A DNA stretch of 64,000 nt from Labedaea rhizosphaerae (lineage in GTDB: Bacteria; Actinomycetota; Actinomycetes; Mycobacteriales; Pseudonocardiaceae): contig NZ_SNXZ01000007.1 of NCBI RefSeq assembly GCF_004362825.1, forward strand, positions 1-64,000, given 5' to 3'. Positions 17,862 to 28,123 of the stretch are shown one piece after another. A program made the position numbers and the translations under genes. Within the stretch, counting starts at the first letter, position 1; every line of letters begins with the position of its first letter. Below the pieces are notes generated by a model. It saw only the letters and a program-made list of their open reading frames with translations, did not search any database and was not told the origin of the DNA.

Positions 17862-18668
17862 TCAGCCGCTGGGCCGGTCCAGTTCGGCGTGGCGGGTGGC
17901 CACCGTGTGGGCGAGGGTCGCGAGCTTCACGTTGAGCTCCTGCGAGGTCCGGCGCAGCAGGTCGAAGGCCTGGTCGGCGGTGATGCCGCGCCGGTTCATC
18001 AGGACGCCCTTGGCCTGTCCGATCACGTCACGGCTTTCCAGTGCGCGGGTGAGGTGGGCGGCCCGCAGGTCGGCCAGGCGCACCGCCTCCGTGTGCGCCA
18101 CGGCGAGCGACGCGTGGGTCGCCAGCAGCAGCGCGCGGTCCACGGCGACCTCGTCGCCCAGCTCGCCCGGCGCCTTCGAGTAGATGTTGAGCGCGCCGGA
18201 CAGGCGGGTGCGGTGGGGCAGCAGCGCCGTGGACAGCACCGACCGGAAGCCGTGCCGGGCGGCCGCCGGGCCGAACCGCGGCCACGGATCGTCCGCGGTG
18301 AGGTCGGCGCTGTGGGTGTAGGCGGCGCCAGGGATCCGGGCCGCGTCGAGGCACGGACCCTCGTCGAACCGCTGCTGCAGGTCGTCCAGCTCGGTGGCGA
18401 CCGGGTCGGTCTCCACCGGGGTGTGCAGCTGCCCGTCGGGGGAGCGCAGGGTGAGGCTGACCAGATCGGCGTCCGGCACCAACGCGAGCGTTGCGCTGAC
18501 CACCCGGGTCAGCACGTCCGCGACGGAGTCCGCGGCGAGCAGCACCTCGGCCAACCGGGCGAACTGCCGCGCGAGCGGGCTCGGCTGGGCGTGGTCCGCG
18601 GGGTGTGGCGCCTCCGACGCCTCCGCGACGAACTCCGCCTTGTCGCGGATCCAGTCTTCTTCACGCAT
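17862..18668 (-). CDS. GAF-ANTAR domain RNA-binding regulator
   Basis: The 268-residue protein has a GAF sensor domain (about 30-190) followed by an ANTAR domain (about 205-258). The ANTAR signature is visible: LTRALESRDVIGQAKGVLMNR and GITADQAFDLLRRTSQELN. ANTAR proteins act as transcription antiterminators by binding paired RNA hexaloop hairpins. In actinomycetes GAF-ANTAR proteins are usually orphan sensors. No kinase is adjacent and no obvious double-hairpin target was found nearby. The start is ATG at 18668. Confidence 0.85.
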   Translation of the reverse strand: MREEDWIRDKAEFVAEASEAPHPADHAQPSPLARQFARLAEVLLAADSVADVLTRVVSATLALVPDADLVSLTLRSPDGQLHTPVETDPVATELDDLQQRFDEGPCLDAARIPGAAYTHSADLTADDPWPRFGPAAARHGFRSVLSTALLPHRTRLSGALNIYSKAPGELGDEVAVDRALLLATHASLAVAHTEAVRLADLRAAHLTRALESRDVIGQAKGVLMNRRGITADQAFDLLRRTSQELNVKLATLAHTVATRHAELDRPSG

Positions 18669-18745
18669 GGAGTCACCCGGTGGCCGTCGGTAGGAGCGTC
18701 TTGCCCCGCACGTGTACCCAGCGCACCTGGCGGCGACTCATGTGC

Positions 18746-19330
18746 TCACCGCGTGGTCGAGGCCAGCAGGTCGATGATCACCAGTTGCTCGGTCTTCGCG
18801 GCCTGCCCGCCCACGCCGCCGCGACCGGTGGTCCAGTGGGCGAGGTCAGCGGGCCGGGAGCCGTTGTCGTTGGTCAGGCTGGGATCCGCGCCCGCGCGCA
18901 GCAGCGCGTCGACCGCCGCCGAGCACCGGTTCCGCACGGCGCGGTGGAGCGCGGTGACCCCGCCCAGCGCGGTGGCGTCCGGGTCGGCGCCCGCCTCGAC
19001 GAGGTACTCGATGACGGCGCGCTGGCGCCGCGGGTTCCAGCGGGCCGAACCGGGGTCGCCGGCCGCCGCCGCGTGCAGGGGTTCGCCGCCGCGGCGGTTG
19101 CGGGCCCGGACATCGGCGCCGTTCGCGAGCAGCACCCGCGCGCTCTCGACGTCGTAGGCGAACGCGGCGGCGTGCAATGCGGTGTCGCCTTCGTAGACCT
19201 GGGCGCGCAAGGCATCGAGGAAGAACTCGTCTTCCCGTGCCAGCCGCGCGGTCGCCAAGGACGGCGCGGCGGACCGAACGAGCGAGTGGTCGCCCGCCGC
19301 GATGGCGGTCATCAAACCGACGAGGTCCAT
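18746..19330 (-). CDS. ankyrin repeat protein near the furA-katG locus
   Basis: The 194-residue protein is built of ankyrin repeats: EGDTALHAAAFAYDVESARVLLANGADV, GEPLHAAAAG, GVTALHRAVRNRCSAAVDALLRAGADP (about four repeats, residues 40-165). No signal peptide is visible, so it is probably cytoplasmic. Ankyrin repeats mediate protein contacts. In Pseudomonas aeruginosa the ankyrin protein AnkB next to a catalase gene is needed for full catalase activity; the position here, 0.8 kb from katG and divergent, suggests an analogous role, which is inference. Confidence 0.82.
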   Translation of the reverse strand: MDLVGLMTAIAAGDHSLVRSAAPSLATARLAREDEFFLDALRAQVYEGDTALHAAAFAYDVESARVLLANGADVRARNRRGGEPLHAAAAGDPGSARWNPRRQRAVIEYLVEAGADPDATALGGVTALHRAVRNRCSAAVDALLRAGADPSLTNDNGSRPADLAHWTTGRGGVGGQAAKTEQLVIIDLLASTTR

Positions 19331-19337
19331 GGGGCAC

Positions 19338-19363
19338 GTTACCTCCGTCGAGCGTGCGGGTAC
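19338..19363 (+). promoter_or_regulatory. candidate general-stress sigma (SigB/SigF-like) promoter
   Basis: GTTA at 19338-19341 and GGGTAC at 19358-19363 are 16 bases apart, close to the GTTT-N14-16-GGGTAC pattern of SigB/SigF-type stress promoters in actinobacteria. GGGTAC sits in a perfect 12-base palindrome (GCGGGTACCCGC, 19356-19367). Transcription would start near 19370, some 40 bases before the His-rich small gene. Confidence 0.4.
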
Positions 19364-19410
19364 CCGCGACTACCTGCCGATTTCCGGCAGCGTGGGCCGA
19401 GGAGAACCAC

Positions 19411-19620
19411 ATGTCCAGGGACGAGATCGACGATCTGGACCCGGAGCAGTCGCCCGGCGTGGGCACCGACGGGAGCCTGACCAGTCACCACCAGCACCGC
19501 GACACCGAGGAGCACGTCGGCGTCGGCACCGATGGCAGCCTGCACAGCCGCCACGGGCACCACGACAACGATGAGGAGCCCGAGGGGACCGAAGGCAGCC
19601 TGCGCGACCCGGACGAGTGA
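19411..19620 (+). CDS. 69-residue His/Asp/Glu-rich repeat protein
   Basis: The ATG at 19411 follows GAGGAGAACC. The product is strongly acidic and His-rich, with no Cys and almost no hydrophobic residues. It has three imperfect repeats: PGVGTDGSLTSHHQHRDTEE, VGVGTDGSLHSRHGHHDN and a shorter EGTEGSL. Each full repeat is a Gly-rich turn followed by a His cluster, which suggests metal binding, but nothing proves it. It lies 52 bases upstream of furA and divergent from the ankyrin gene, so an iron, heme or peroxide context is likely. I do not recognise a named family. Confidence 0.65.
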   Translation: MSRDEIDDLDPEQSPGVGTDGSLTSHHQHRDTEEHVGVGTDGSLHSRHGHHDNDEEPEGTEGSLRDPDE

Positions 19621-19631
19621 CCGTCCGAGTC

Positions 19632-19654
19632 TAAATTTGATCGGATCCAATTTA
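19632..19654. promoter_or_regulatory. FurA box
   Basis: TAAATT-T-GATC-G-GATC-C-AATTTA is an AT-rich 23-base inverted repeat whose arms mismatch only at the spacer positions, and it is the most AT-rich spot in the locus. It covers the -35 region of the furA promoter (-10 at 19660), matching the known autorepression of furA-katG operons in mycobacteria and streptomycetes. Confidence 0.8.
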
Positions 19655-19659
19655 GCGTC

Positions 19660-19665
19660 TAGGGT
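19660..19665 (+). promoter_or_regulatory. -10 element of the leaderless furA promoter
   Basis: TAGGGT ends seven bases before the GTG at 19673, with no ribosome binding site between. It follows the Fur-box palindrome by five bases, so occupied FurA would exclude RNA polymerase. Confidence 0.55.
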
Positions 19666-19672
19666 TCGGGGC

Positions 19673-20125
19673 GTGACGTCCGACTTCGAGGCGCAGCTTC
19701 GAGCGGTCTCGTTGCGCGTGACCCAGCCACGGTTGGCCGTGCTCGCCGCGTTGCACGAGAACCCGCACATCGACACCAACGCGGTGATCGAGCTGGTCCG
19801 GGACGCCCACCCAGGCGTCTCGCACCAGGCGATCTACGACGTGCTCGGAGCGCTCACCGACGCCGGTCTGGTGCGGCGCATCCAGCCCGCCGGCGCCACC
19901 GCGCGCTACGAGTCCCGGGTCGGGGACAACCACCACCACGTCGTGTGCCGCTCGTGCGGCGCGATCGCGGACGTCGACTGCGTCGTCGGAGACGCGCCCT
20001 GTCTCACCGCCTCGGACGCCCACGGTTACGTGGTCGAGGAAGCGGAGGTCGTCTTTTGGGGCACTTGCCCCGACTGCGCGGCCAAGAGCAAAGCCCCAGT
20101 GTTCCGCCAGCTCGGAAGGAAGTAG
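19673..20125 (+). CDS. furA: FurA-type Fur family redox/iron-responsive repressor
   Basis: The 150-residue protein has the Fur winged helix (LRVTQPRLAVLAAL, HPGVSHQAIYDVLGALTDAGL), the metal-binding GDNHHHVVCRSCG segment and a second C-x2-C (CPDC) near the C-terminus, the usual structural zinc site. FurA proteins repress furA-katG and are inactivated by peroxide or metal loss. The GTG at 19673 is set by the leaderless -10 box. Its TAG is immediately followed by the katG ATG, so the two are co-transcribed and coupled. Confidence 0.92.
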   Translation: MTSDFEAQLRAVSLRVTQPRLAVLAALHENPHIDTNAVIELVRDAHPGVSHQAIYDVLGALTDAGLVRRIQPAGATARYESRVGDNHHHVVCRSCGAIADVDCVVGDAPCLTASDAHGYVVEEAEVVFWGTCPDCAAKSKAPVFRQLGRK

Positions 20126-22369
<2,244 letters not shown>

Positions 22370-22384
22370 TCCGCTCCACCCGAC

Positions 22385-22419
22385 GAGCCCGGCCGGTCCT
22401 CTGTGGACCGGCCGGGCTC
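22385..22419. terminator. strong hairpin terminator after katG
   Basis: Two perfect 15-base arms (GAGCCCGGCCGGTCC and its complement) surround the loop TCTGT. No long T-run follows, as usual in high-GC actinobacteria. It lies between the convergent katG and SDR genes and can serve both. Confidence 0.85.
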
Positions 22420-22426
22420 GCTGGCG

Positions 22427-23218
22427 TCAGGGGATGATGGAATCCACGTAGCCGCCGTCCACGCGGACCGCGGCGCCCGTCGTCGCTGAAGCCAGGGGAG
22501 AAGCCAGGTACGCCACCATGTTGGCGATCTCGTCCGGCTCGATCAGGCGTTGCAGCAACGACTGCGGCCGGTGCACGCGCATGAACTCGCGCTGGGCCTC
22601 GTCCCAGGGCAGCGACTTGTCCACCAACTGGTACACGAAGTCCTCCACGCCACCGGTGTGGGTGGGGCCCGCGATCACCGAGTTGACGGTGACGCCGGTG
22701 CCCGCGGCCTGCTTGGCGAAGCCCCGGCTGACGGCCAGCAGCGCGGTCTTCGTCATGCCGTAGTGGATCATCTCCGCGGGGATGACGATGGCGGAGTCGC
22801 TCGCGATGTTCTGCACCCGGCCCCAGCCGCGCTCCATCATGCCGGGCAGGTAGGCGCGGATCAGCCGCACAGCGGCCAGCACATTGGTGTCGAAGTACCG
22901 CCGCCACTCGTCGTCGGTGATCTCCAGGGCCGGCTGCGGGCCGAAGATGCCGAGGTTGTTCACCAGCACGTCGAGTTCCGGCACGGCGGCCAGCAACGTC
23001 TCGTTGCCCTCGTCGGTGGTGATGTCCGCGGCGACGGCGAGCACCTGGGCCCCGGTCTCGGCCCGCACCTCGTCCGCGGCCGCTTCCGTCCGGTCGCGCT
23101 TGCGTCCATTCACGACGACTTGCGCGCCGGCTCGCCCGAGCTGAGTGGCGATGGCCAGGCCGATGCCTTGCGTGGACCCGGTGACCAGCGCGGTCCGGCC
23201 GCTCAAGTCGATGTGCAT
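22427..23218 (-). CDS. SDR oxidoreductase, last gene of the gamma-glutamyl operon
   Basis: This is a 263-residue classical SDR with TGSTQGIG cofactor motif (about 13-20), NNLG, a catalytic Ser and a YGMTK Tyr-Lys pair, and the C-terminal VDGGYVDS signature. It is the distal gene of a tightly packed six-gene operon, 18 bases after the GntR gene. The ATG at 23218 was chosen; a TTG four codons upstream is possible. The substrate is unknown; oxidation of an alcohol made in the pathway is one option. Confidence 0.82.
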   Translation of the reverse strand: MHIDLSGRTALVTGSTQGIGLAIATQLGRAGAQVVVNGRKRDRTEAAADEVRAETGAQVLAVAADITTDEGNETLLAAVPELDVLVNNLGIFGPQPALEITDDEWRRYFDTNVLAAVRLIRAYLPGMMERGWGRVQNIASDSAIVIPAEMIHYGMTKTALLAVSRGFAKQAAGTGVTVNSVIAGPTHTGGVEDFVYQLVDKSLPWDEAQREFMRVHRPQSLLQRLIEPDEIANMVAYLASPLASATTGAAVRVDGGYVDSIIP

Positions 23219-23236
23219 GTCCGCAGTCAACCAGAC

Positions 23237-23923
23237 TCAGCTGAGGAAGGCGCGCAGCAGCGACGCGGTCCCGTCGAGGTGTTCGGCCATGGTGGTGCGG
23301 GCCGCGACCGGGTCTGCGCTCAGGATCGCCTCGACCACCTCCTCGTGCTTGGCGTTGGAGTGCTCGAGGTTTGGCTCCAGCAAAGGGATCTGGTCGAGGA
23401 AGTGGTTGATGCGGGTGCGCGCGTCGGCCACGGCGGCGGTCAGCGAGGCCGAGTCCGTCACCTCGGCGATGGCCAGGTGCAGGCGCGAATCCCGTCTGCG
23501 GTAGTCGGCGAGGTCCGCCGCCGATGCCCGCCCGAGGGTGTCGGTCAGGTGCTCGCGTGCGGCCTGGGGCAGGTCGCGGGTGGCAGCGAGCTCGGCGGCA
23601 CCGGTTTCCAAGGCGTGGCGCAGGTTCAGCGCGTCCTGCAGTTCGGCGCCGTCGAACGCGACCGTGGTCGAGGCCGAGGGCAGGGTCGAGTTGACGAACG
23701 TCCCGCCGTACCGGCCCCGGCGCGACTCCACGTACCCGGCGTCGGCCAGCGCCTGGATCGCCGAGCGCAGGGTGGCGCGGCTGATCCCGAGTTGTTCCGC
23801 CAGTTCACGTTCGGGCGGCAGCCGGTCGCCCGCGCCGACGATGCCCAGCCGGATCGGCTGCAGCAGGCGCTCGACGGTCTCCTCGAACGCATTGCCCGCG
23901 CGCACGGGACGGAACGAGAACAT
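23237..23923 (-). CDS. FadR-subfamily GntR transcriptional regulator
   Basis: The 228-residue protein has a winged helix (RLPPERELAEQLGISRATLRSAIQALADAGYVES, core motif ELAEQLGISRATLRSAIQ) and an all-helical FCD ligand-binding domain with likely metal-ligand residues (an Asp in RDSRLHLAIAEV and later His residues near NLEHSNAKHEEVV). FadR-type regulators usually repress until a pathway metabolite binds. It is encoded inside the operon (no gap to the preceding SDR stop), so it most likely controls it. An imperfect GGTC...GACC palindrome upstream of the first gene is the candidate operator. Confidence 0.88.
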   Translation of the reverse strand: MFSFRPVRAGNAFEETVERLLQPIRLGIVGAGDRLPPERELAEQLGISRATLRSAIQALADAGYVESRRGRYGGTFVNSTLPSASTTVAFDGAELQDALNLRHALETGAAELAATRDLPQAAREHLTDTLGRASAADLADYRRRDSRLHLAIAEVTDSASLTAAVADARTRINHFLDQIPLLEPNLEHSNAKHEEVVEAILSADPVAARTTMAEHLDGTASLLRAFLS

Positions 23924-24688
23924 CTACAGCGGCGTGACGTAGGCGCCCGAGATGCCACCGTCCACAAGGAACTGTGACGCCGTGATGAAGGACGCGTCAT
24001 CGCTGGCCAGGAAGGCGACCGCCGCGGCGATCTCCGACGGCTCGGCGAAGCGGCCCAGCGGGACGTGGACCAGCCGGCGGGCGGCCCGCTCCGGGTCCTT
24101 GGCGAACAACTCCTGCAGCAACGGCGTGTTGACCGGCCCGGGGCACAACGCGTTGACGCGGATGCCCTCGCGCGCGAACTGCACGCCGAGCTCACGCGTC
24201 ATCGCCAGCACGCCGCCCTTCGAGGCCGTGTACGAGATCTGCGAGGTCGCCGCGCCCATGACCGCCACGAACGATGCCGTGTTGACGATGGAACCCTTGC
24301 CCTGGCGCTGCATGTGCGGGATCGCGTACTTGCAGCACAAGTACACCGAGGTCAGGTTGATCTCCTGCACCCGGCGCCACGCGTCGATGCCGGTGGTGAG
24401 GATCGAGTCGTCCTCCGGTGGGGAGATGCCCGCGTTGTTGAACGCCACGTCGAGCGTGCCGAACTTGTCCACAGTGGTCTGGAAGAGGGCCTCGACCTGA
24501 GCCTCGTCCGAGACGTCCGCCGCGATGAACTCGCCGCCGACCTCGTCCGCGGCGGCCTTGCCGGCGACAGCGTCGACGTCGCCGATCACCACCTTGGCAC
24601 CCTCGCTCGCGAGCCGCCGGGCGGTGGCGAGCCCGATCCCGCTCGCACCGCCGGTGATCACGGCGACCCGGCCGTCGAAGCGCTGCAT
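23924..24688 (-). CDS. SDR-family dehydrogenase
   Basis: The 254-residue SDR carries TGGASGIG at 12-19, NNAGISPPED, a Ser...YTASKGG catalytic set and VDGGISGAY at the C-terminus, so it is a classical NAD(P)-dependent short-chain enzyme. The stop abuts the ATG of the GntR gene and its start lies three bases after the aldehyde dehydrogenase stop. In a pathway that ends with an aldehyde dehydrogenase, an alcohol-to-aldehyde step is a natural role, but no substrate signature is visible. Confidence 0.85.
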   Translation of the reverse strand: MQRFDGRVAVITGGASGIGLATARRLASEGAKVVIGDVDAVAGKAAADEVGGEFIAADVSDEAQVEALFQTTVDKFGTLDVAFNNAGISPPEDDSILTTGIDAWRRVQEINLTSVYLCCKYAIPHMQRQGKGSIVNTASFVAVMGAATSQISYTASKGGVLAMTRELGVQFAREGIRVNALCPGPVNTPLLQELFAKDPERAARRLVHVPLGRFAEPSEIAAAVAFLASDDASFITASQFLVDGGISGAYVTPL

Positions 24689-24691
24689 CCC

Positions 24692-26047
24692 TCACACCTC
24701 CGTGCTGATGAAGACGTTCTTGACCTCGGTGAAGGCCGCGACCGCGTCGGGACCCAGCTCGCGGCCCAGCCCCGACTGCTTGAACCCGCCGAACGGTGTC
24801 CAGTACCGCACCGAGGAGTGCGAGTTGACTGACAGGTTGCCCGCCTCGACCGCCCGTGCGACCCGCAGCGCGCGGCCGACGTCCGAGGTCCAGATCGAGC
24901 CGGACAGGCCGTATTCGGTGTCGTTGGCCAGCCGGATCGCGTCGGCCTCGTCGTCGAACGGGACCACCGCGACGACCGGGCCGAAGATCTCGTCGGTCAC
25001 CAGGGGATCGGTCATCGACCGGGGCGTGACCACGGTCGGCGGGAACCAGAAGCCCGGTCCGTCGGGCGCGCTGCCCTGGAACGCGATCGGGGCGTCGACC
25101 ACATAGGACGACACCTTGTCCTTGTGCTGGGCGGAGATCAGCGGCCCCATCTCGGTGCCGTCCGCGCCCGGGTCGCCGACGACCACGCCCTTGACCGCGG
25201 GTTCGAGCAGCTCCATGAACCTGTCGTACACCTTGCGTTGCACCAGGATCCGCGACCGCGCACAGCAGTCCTGGCCCGCGTTGTCGAACACGCCGTAGGG
25301 CGCGGTCGCGGCGGCCCGCGGCAGGTCCGCGTCGGCGAAGACGATGTTCGCGCTCTTGCCGCCGAGCTCCAGGGTCACCCGCTTCACCTGGTCGGCGCAG
25401 CCGGCCATGATCTGCTTCCCGACCGTCGTCGAGCCGGTGAAGACGACCTTGCGCACCGCGGGGTGGGTGACGAACCGGTGGCCCACAACGGCTCCCTCGC
25501 CGGGCACGACCTGGAACACGTCCTCGGGCAGGCCCGCCTCGCGGGCCAGCACGGCCAGCCGCAGCGCGGTCAACGGCGTCAGCTCGGCCGGTTTGAGCAC
25601 GACGGTGTTGCCCGCGGCGAGCGCGGGCGCGAACCCCCAGCCGGCGATCGGCATCGGGAAGTTCCACGGGACGATCACGCCGACCACGCCGAGCGGCTCG
25701 TGGAAGGTCACGTCCAGCCCGCCGGCCACCGGGATCTGCCTGCCGCTCAGGCGTTCCGGCGCCGCGGCGTAGTAGTGCAGGACGTCGCGGACGTTGCCCG
25801 CCTCCCAGCGGGCGTTGCCGATGGTGTGCCCGGAGTTGGCCACTTCGAGCCGGGCGAGGTGTTCGAGATCGGCGTCGACCGCGTCGGCGAAGCGGCGCAG
25901 CAGCCGCGCGCGATCGCCGGGGGCGACGTCCCGCCAGGTCCGGAACGCCGCCTGCGCCCGCGCGATCGCCGCGTCGGCCTCGTCGAGCGAGGCGAGCGGG
26001 ACCTCGTCGATGGTCTCCTCGGTCGCCGGGTTCACCAGGACGGTCAT
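24692..26047 (-). CDS. aldehyde dehydrogenase (PuuC-like)
   Basis: The 451-residue NAD(P)+-dependent aldehyde dehydrogenase has VIVPWNFP, FTGSTTVGKQI, ELGGKSANIVF and the catalytic Cys in NAGQDCCARSRI, followed by EIFGPVVAVVPF. It is some 30-40 residues shorter than usual at the N-terminus, starting directly with NPATEETIDEVP; the frame continues upstream but has no better start, and the ATG at 26047 overlaps the preceding stop by four bases. In puu-type pathways the homologue oxidises gamma-glutamyl aminoaldehydes; here the gene neighbours support that class of substrate. Confidence 0.88.
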   Translation of the reverse strand: MTVLVNPATEETIDEVPLASLDEADAAIARAQAAFRTWRDVAPGDRARLLRRFADAVDADLEHLARLEVANSGHTIGNARWEAGNVRDVLHYYAAAPERLSGRQIPVAGGLDVTFHEPLGVVGVIVPWNFPMPIAGWGFAPALAAGNTVVLKPAELTPLTALRLAVLAREAGLPEDVFQVVPGEGAVVGHRFVTHPAVRKVVFTGSTTVGKQIMAGCADQVKRVTLELGGKSANIVFADADLPRAAATAPYGVFDNAGQDCCARSRILVQRKVYDRFMELLEPAVKGVVVGDPGADGTEMGPLISAQHKDKVSSYVVDAPIAFQGSAPDGPGFWFPPTVVTPRSMTDPLVTDEIFGPVVAVVPFDDEADAIRLANDTEYGLSGSIWTSDVGRALRVARAVEAGNLSVNSHSSVRYWTPFGGFKQSGLGRELGPDAVAAFTEVKNVFISTEV

Positions 26048-26742
26048 CTGCGCGCCTCCTCGACCAGCGCCGCGAACAGGCGCACGTCGTCGCTGTCCTG
26101 TTCCGGGTGCCATTGCACGCCCAGCACGAACGTGCCCGGCAGTTCGACTGCCTCGACGGTCCCGTCCGGCGCCCAGCCCACGGCCGCCAATCCGGTGCCC
26201 AGGCGGTCCACGGCTTGGTGGTGGTAGCACTGGGCTTTCGTTGCCCGGCCGAGGATCCGCGCGGCACGGCTGCCTTCTGCCAAGGTGACGTCGGTGGCGC
26301 CGTAGACCGCCGGCGCGGGTTGGTGACCAGTGCCGACCCGCTCGGGCAGGTGCTGGACGAGGGTGCCGCCGAGTTCGACGTTGAGCACCTGCATGCCGCG
26401 GCACACCGCGAGCACCGGCGTTCCGGCCAGCAACGCGGCACGCAGCAGGGCGAACTCGAAGCCGTCGCGTTCCGGCCTGGTCACGGTGCGGTCGTGGGGT
26501 TGCTCGCCATAGCGGGACGGGTCGACGTCGGCGCCGCCGGCCAGCACCAGGCCGTCCACCGCGGCCAGGGCCGACGTGTCCTCGCCCACCGAAGGCAACA
26601 GGACCGGGATCCCGCCGCCCGCCACCACACAGTCCACATAGGTCCGTGGGACGAGCACGGCCGGGGTGTCCCAGACACCCCACCGCGCGCTCTCGACGTA
26701 GGTGGAGATGCCGATGACGGGCCTAGAGGCGTTCGAAGCCAC
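26044..26742 (-). CDS. gamma-glutamyl-GABA hydrolase-like class I amidotransferase (PuuD family)
   Basis: From the GTG at 26742 the 232-residue protein opens VASNASRPVIGISTYVE and contains GGADVDPSRYGE, the nucleophile Cys in AVCRGMQVLNV and His-x-Glu in VQWHPEQDS. That is the peptidase C26/PuuD pattern: hydrolysis of a gamma-glutamyl amide to release glutamate and the amine product. The chosen GTG has GGGAG seven bases upstream inside the ligase gene and overlaps its stop by about 20 bases; an ATG at 26772 is also open. It is tightly coupled to the aldehyde dehydrogenase gene. Confidence 0.85.
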   Translation of the reverse strand: MASNASRPVIGISTYVESARWGVWDTPAVLVPRTYVDCVVAGGGIPVLLPSVGEDTSALAAVDGLVLAGGADVDPSRYGEQPHDRTVTRPERDGFEFALLRAALLAGTPVLAVCRGMQVLNVELGGTLVQHLPERVGTGHQPAPAVYGATDVTLAEGSRAARILGRATKAQCYHHQAVDRLGTGLAAVGWAPDGTVEAVELPGTFVLGVQWHPEQDSDDVRLFAALVEEARR

Positions 26743-28087
26743 GCACGCGCTCCCAGTCGGTGACGGCGGCATCGAAGGCGGCGACCTCGATGCGGGCCGC
26801 GTTGAGGTAGTGCCGGATCACGTCCTCGCCGAAGGCCGCGCGGGCGACCTTGCTGTCGGCCAAGAGGTCCGCGGCCTCGCGCAGGGTCGCCGGCACGGTC
26901 GGCTTGGCCGAGCCGTAGGCGTTGCCGACGAACTCGGCCTCCAGCGGCAGTTCGTTCTCGATGCCGTGCAGCCCGGCGGCCACCAGCGCGGCGACGGCCA
27001 GGTACGGGTTGACGTCACCGCCCGGCACGCGGTTCTCCACGCGCAGCGAGTCGCCGTGCCCGACGACCCGCAACGCGCAGGTCCGGTTGTCGGTGCCCCA
27101 GGCGACGGCCGTCGGGGCGAAGCTGCCCTTGGCGAACCGCTTGTAGGAGTTGATGTTCGGCGCGAAGAAGTAGGTCAGCTCGCGCAGGCAGGCCAGCTGC
27201 CCGGCCAGGAAGTGCTCCATCAGGGTCGAGAACCCGCCGGGCCCGTCGCCGGCGAGGACCGGTTCGCCGCCGGTCGAGCGCAGGCTGATGTGGATGTGGC
27301 AGGAGTTGCCTTCGCGCTCGTTGTACTTCGCCATGAAGGTCAGGCTCTTGCCCGCCTGCGCGGCGATTTCCTTGGCGCCGGTCTTGTAGATGCTGTGATT
27401 GTCGCAAGTGGACAGTGCGTCGGTGTAGCGGAAGGCGATCTCGTGCTGGCCCGGGTTGCACTCGCCCTTGGCCGACTCGACGTACATACCCGCGCCGGTC
27501 ATGTCGTTGCGGATGCGGCGCAGCAACGGCTCCAGCCGCGCGGTGCCCAGCATCGAGTAGTCCACGTTGTACTGGTTGGCGGGGGTGAGCCCGCGGTAGC
27601 CGGCCTGCCACGCCTGCTCGTAGGTGTCGTTGAAGACGATGAACTCCAACTCGGTGCCCACGTACGCGGCCAGTCCGCGATCGGCGAGCCGGTCCAGCTG
27701 GCGCTTGAGGACCTGGCGCGGCGAGGGGGGAACCACCCCGCCCTGCACCCACTCGAGGTCGGCGAGCACGAGCACCGTGCCCTCGTGCCAGGGCAGGTGG
27801 CGCAGCGTGGCGAGGTCGGGCCGGAGCACGAAGTCGCCGTAACCGCGGTCCCACGAGGACATCTCGTAGCCGTCGACGGTGTTCATCTCGACGTCGACGG
27901 CGAGCAGGTAGTTGCACGCCTCGGTCGCGTGCGGCACGACCTCGTTGAGGAAGTACCGCGCCGCGCACCGCTTGCCCTGCAAGCGGCCTTGCATGTCGGT
28001 CATCGCCACCAGGACGGTGTCGACGGCGCCGGTGTCGACCAGCTCGCGCAGCGCGTCGAGGGTCAGCATGCCTGGGGCAGTGGTCAT
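26723..28087 (-). CDS. glutamine synthetase-like gamma-glutamyl-amine ligase (GlnA3/GlnA4/PuuA type)
   Basis: The 454-residue protein has the glutamine synthetase core: GTELEFIVFND, GECNPGQHEIAFRY, HIHISLRS and R-x-ENRVPGGDVNPYLAVAAL. It lacks the Tyr-adenylylation loop of GlnA1. Its neighbours, a gamma-glutamyl hydrolase and an aldehyde dehydrogenase, indicate that it attaches glutamate to an amine rather than to ammonia, as do PuuA (putrescine), GlnA3 (polyamines) and GlnA4 (ethanolamine). The start is the ATG at 28087 after GGAAGGGTGTCC. It is the first gene of the operon. Confidence 0.85.
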   Translation of the reverse strand: MTTAPGMLTLDALRELVDTGAVDTVLVAMTDMQGRLQGKRCAARYFLNEVVPHATEACNYLLAVDVEMNTVDGYEMSSWDRGYGDFVLRPDLATLRHLPWHEGTVLVLADLEWVQGGVVPPSPRQVLKRQLDRLADRGLAAYVGTELEFIVFNDTYEQAWQAGYRGLTPANQYNVDYSMLGTARLEPLLRRIRNDMTGAGMYVESAKGECNPGQHEIAFRYTDALSTCDNHSIYKTGAKEIAAQAGKSLTFMAKYNEREGNSCHIHISLRSTGGEPVLAGDGPGGFSTLMEHFLAGQLACLRELTYFFAPNINSYKRFAKGSFAPTAVAWGTDNRTCALRVVGHGDSLRVENRVPGGDVNPYLAVAALVAAGLHGIENELPLEAEFVGNAYGSAKPTVPATLREAADLLADSKVARAAFGEDVIRHYLNAARIEVAAFDAAVTDWERVRGFERL

Positions 28088-28123
28088 CCGGACACCCTTC
28101 CGCGCCATCGGCCGCCGTTCAAA

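Noticed and set aside
16647-19157. Plus-strand frame of about 836 codons across the antiporter, metallo-hydrolase, GAF-ANTAR and ankyrin genes
   Set aside because: It is the antisense shadow of four minus-strand genes with recognisable families.
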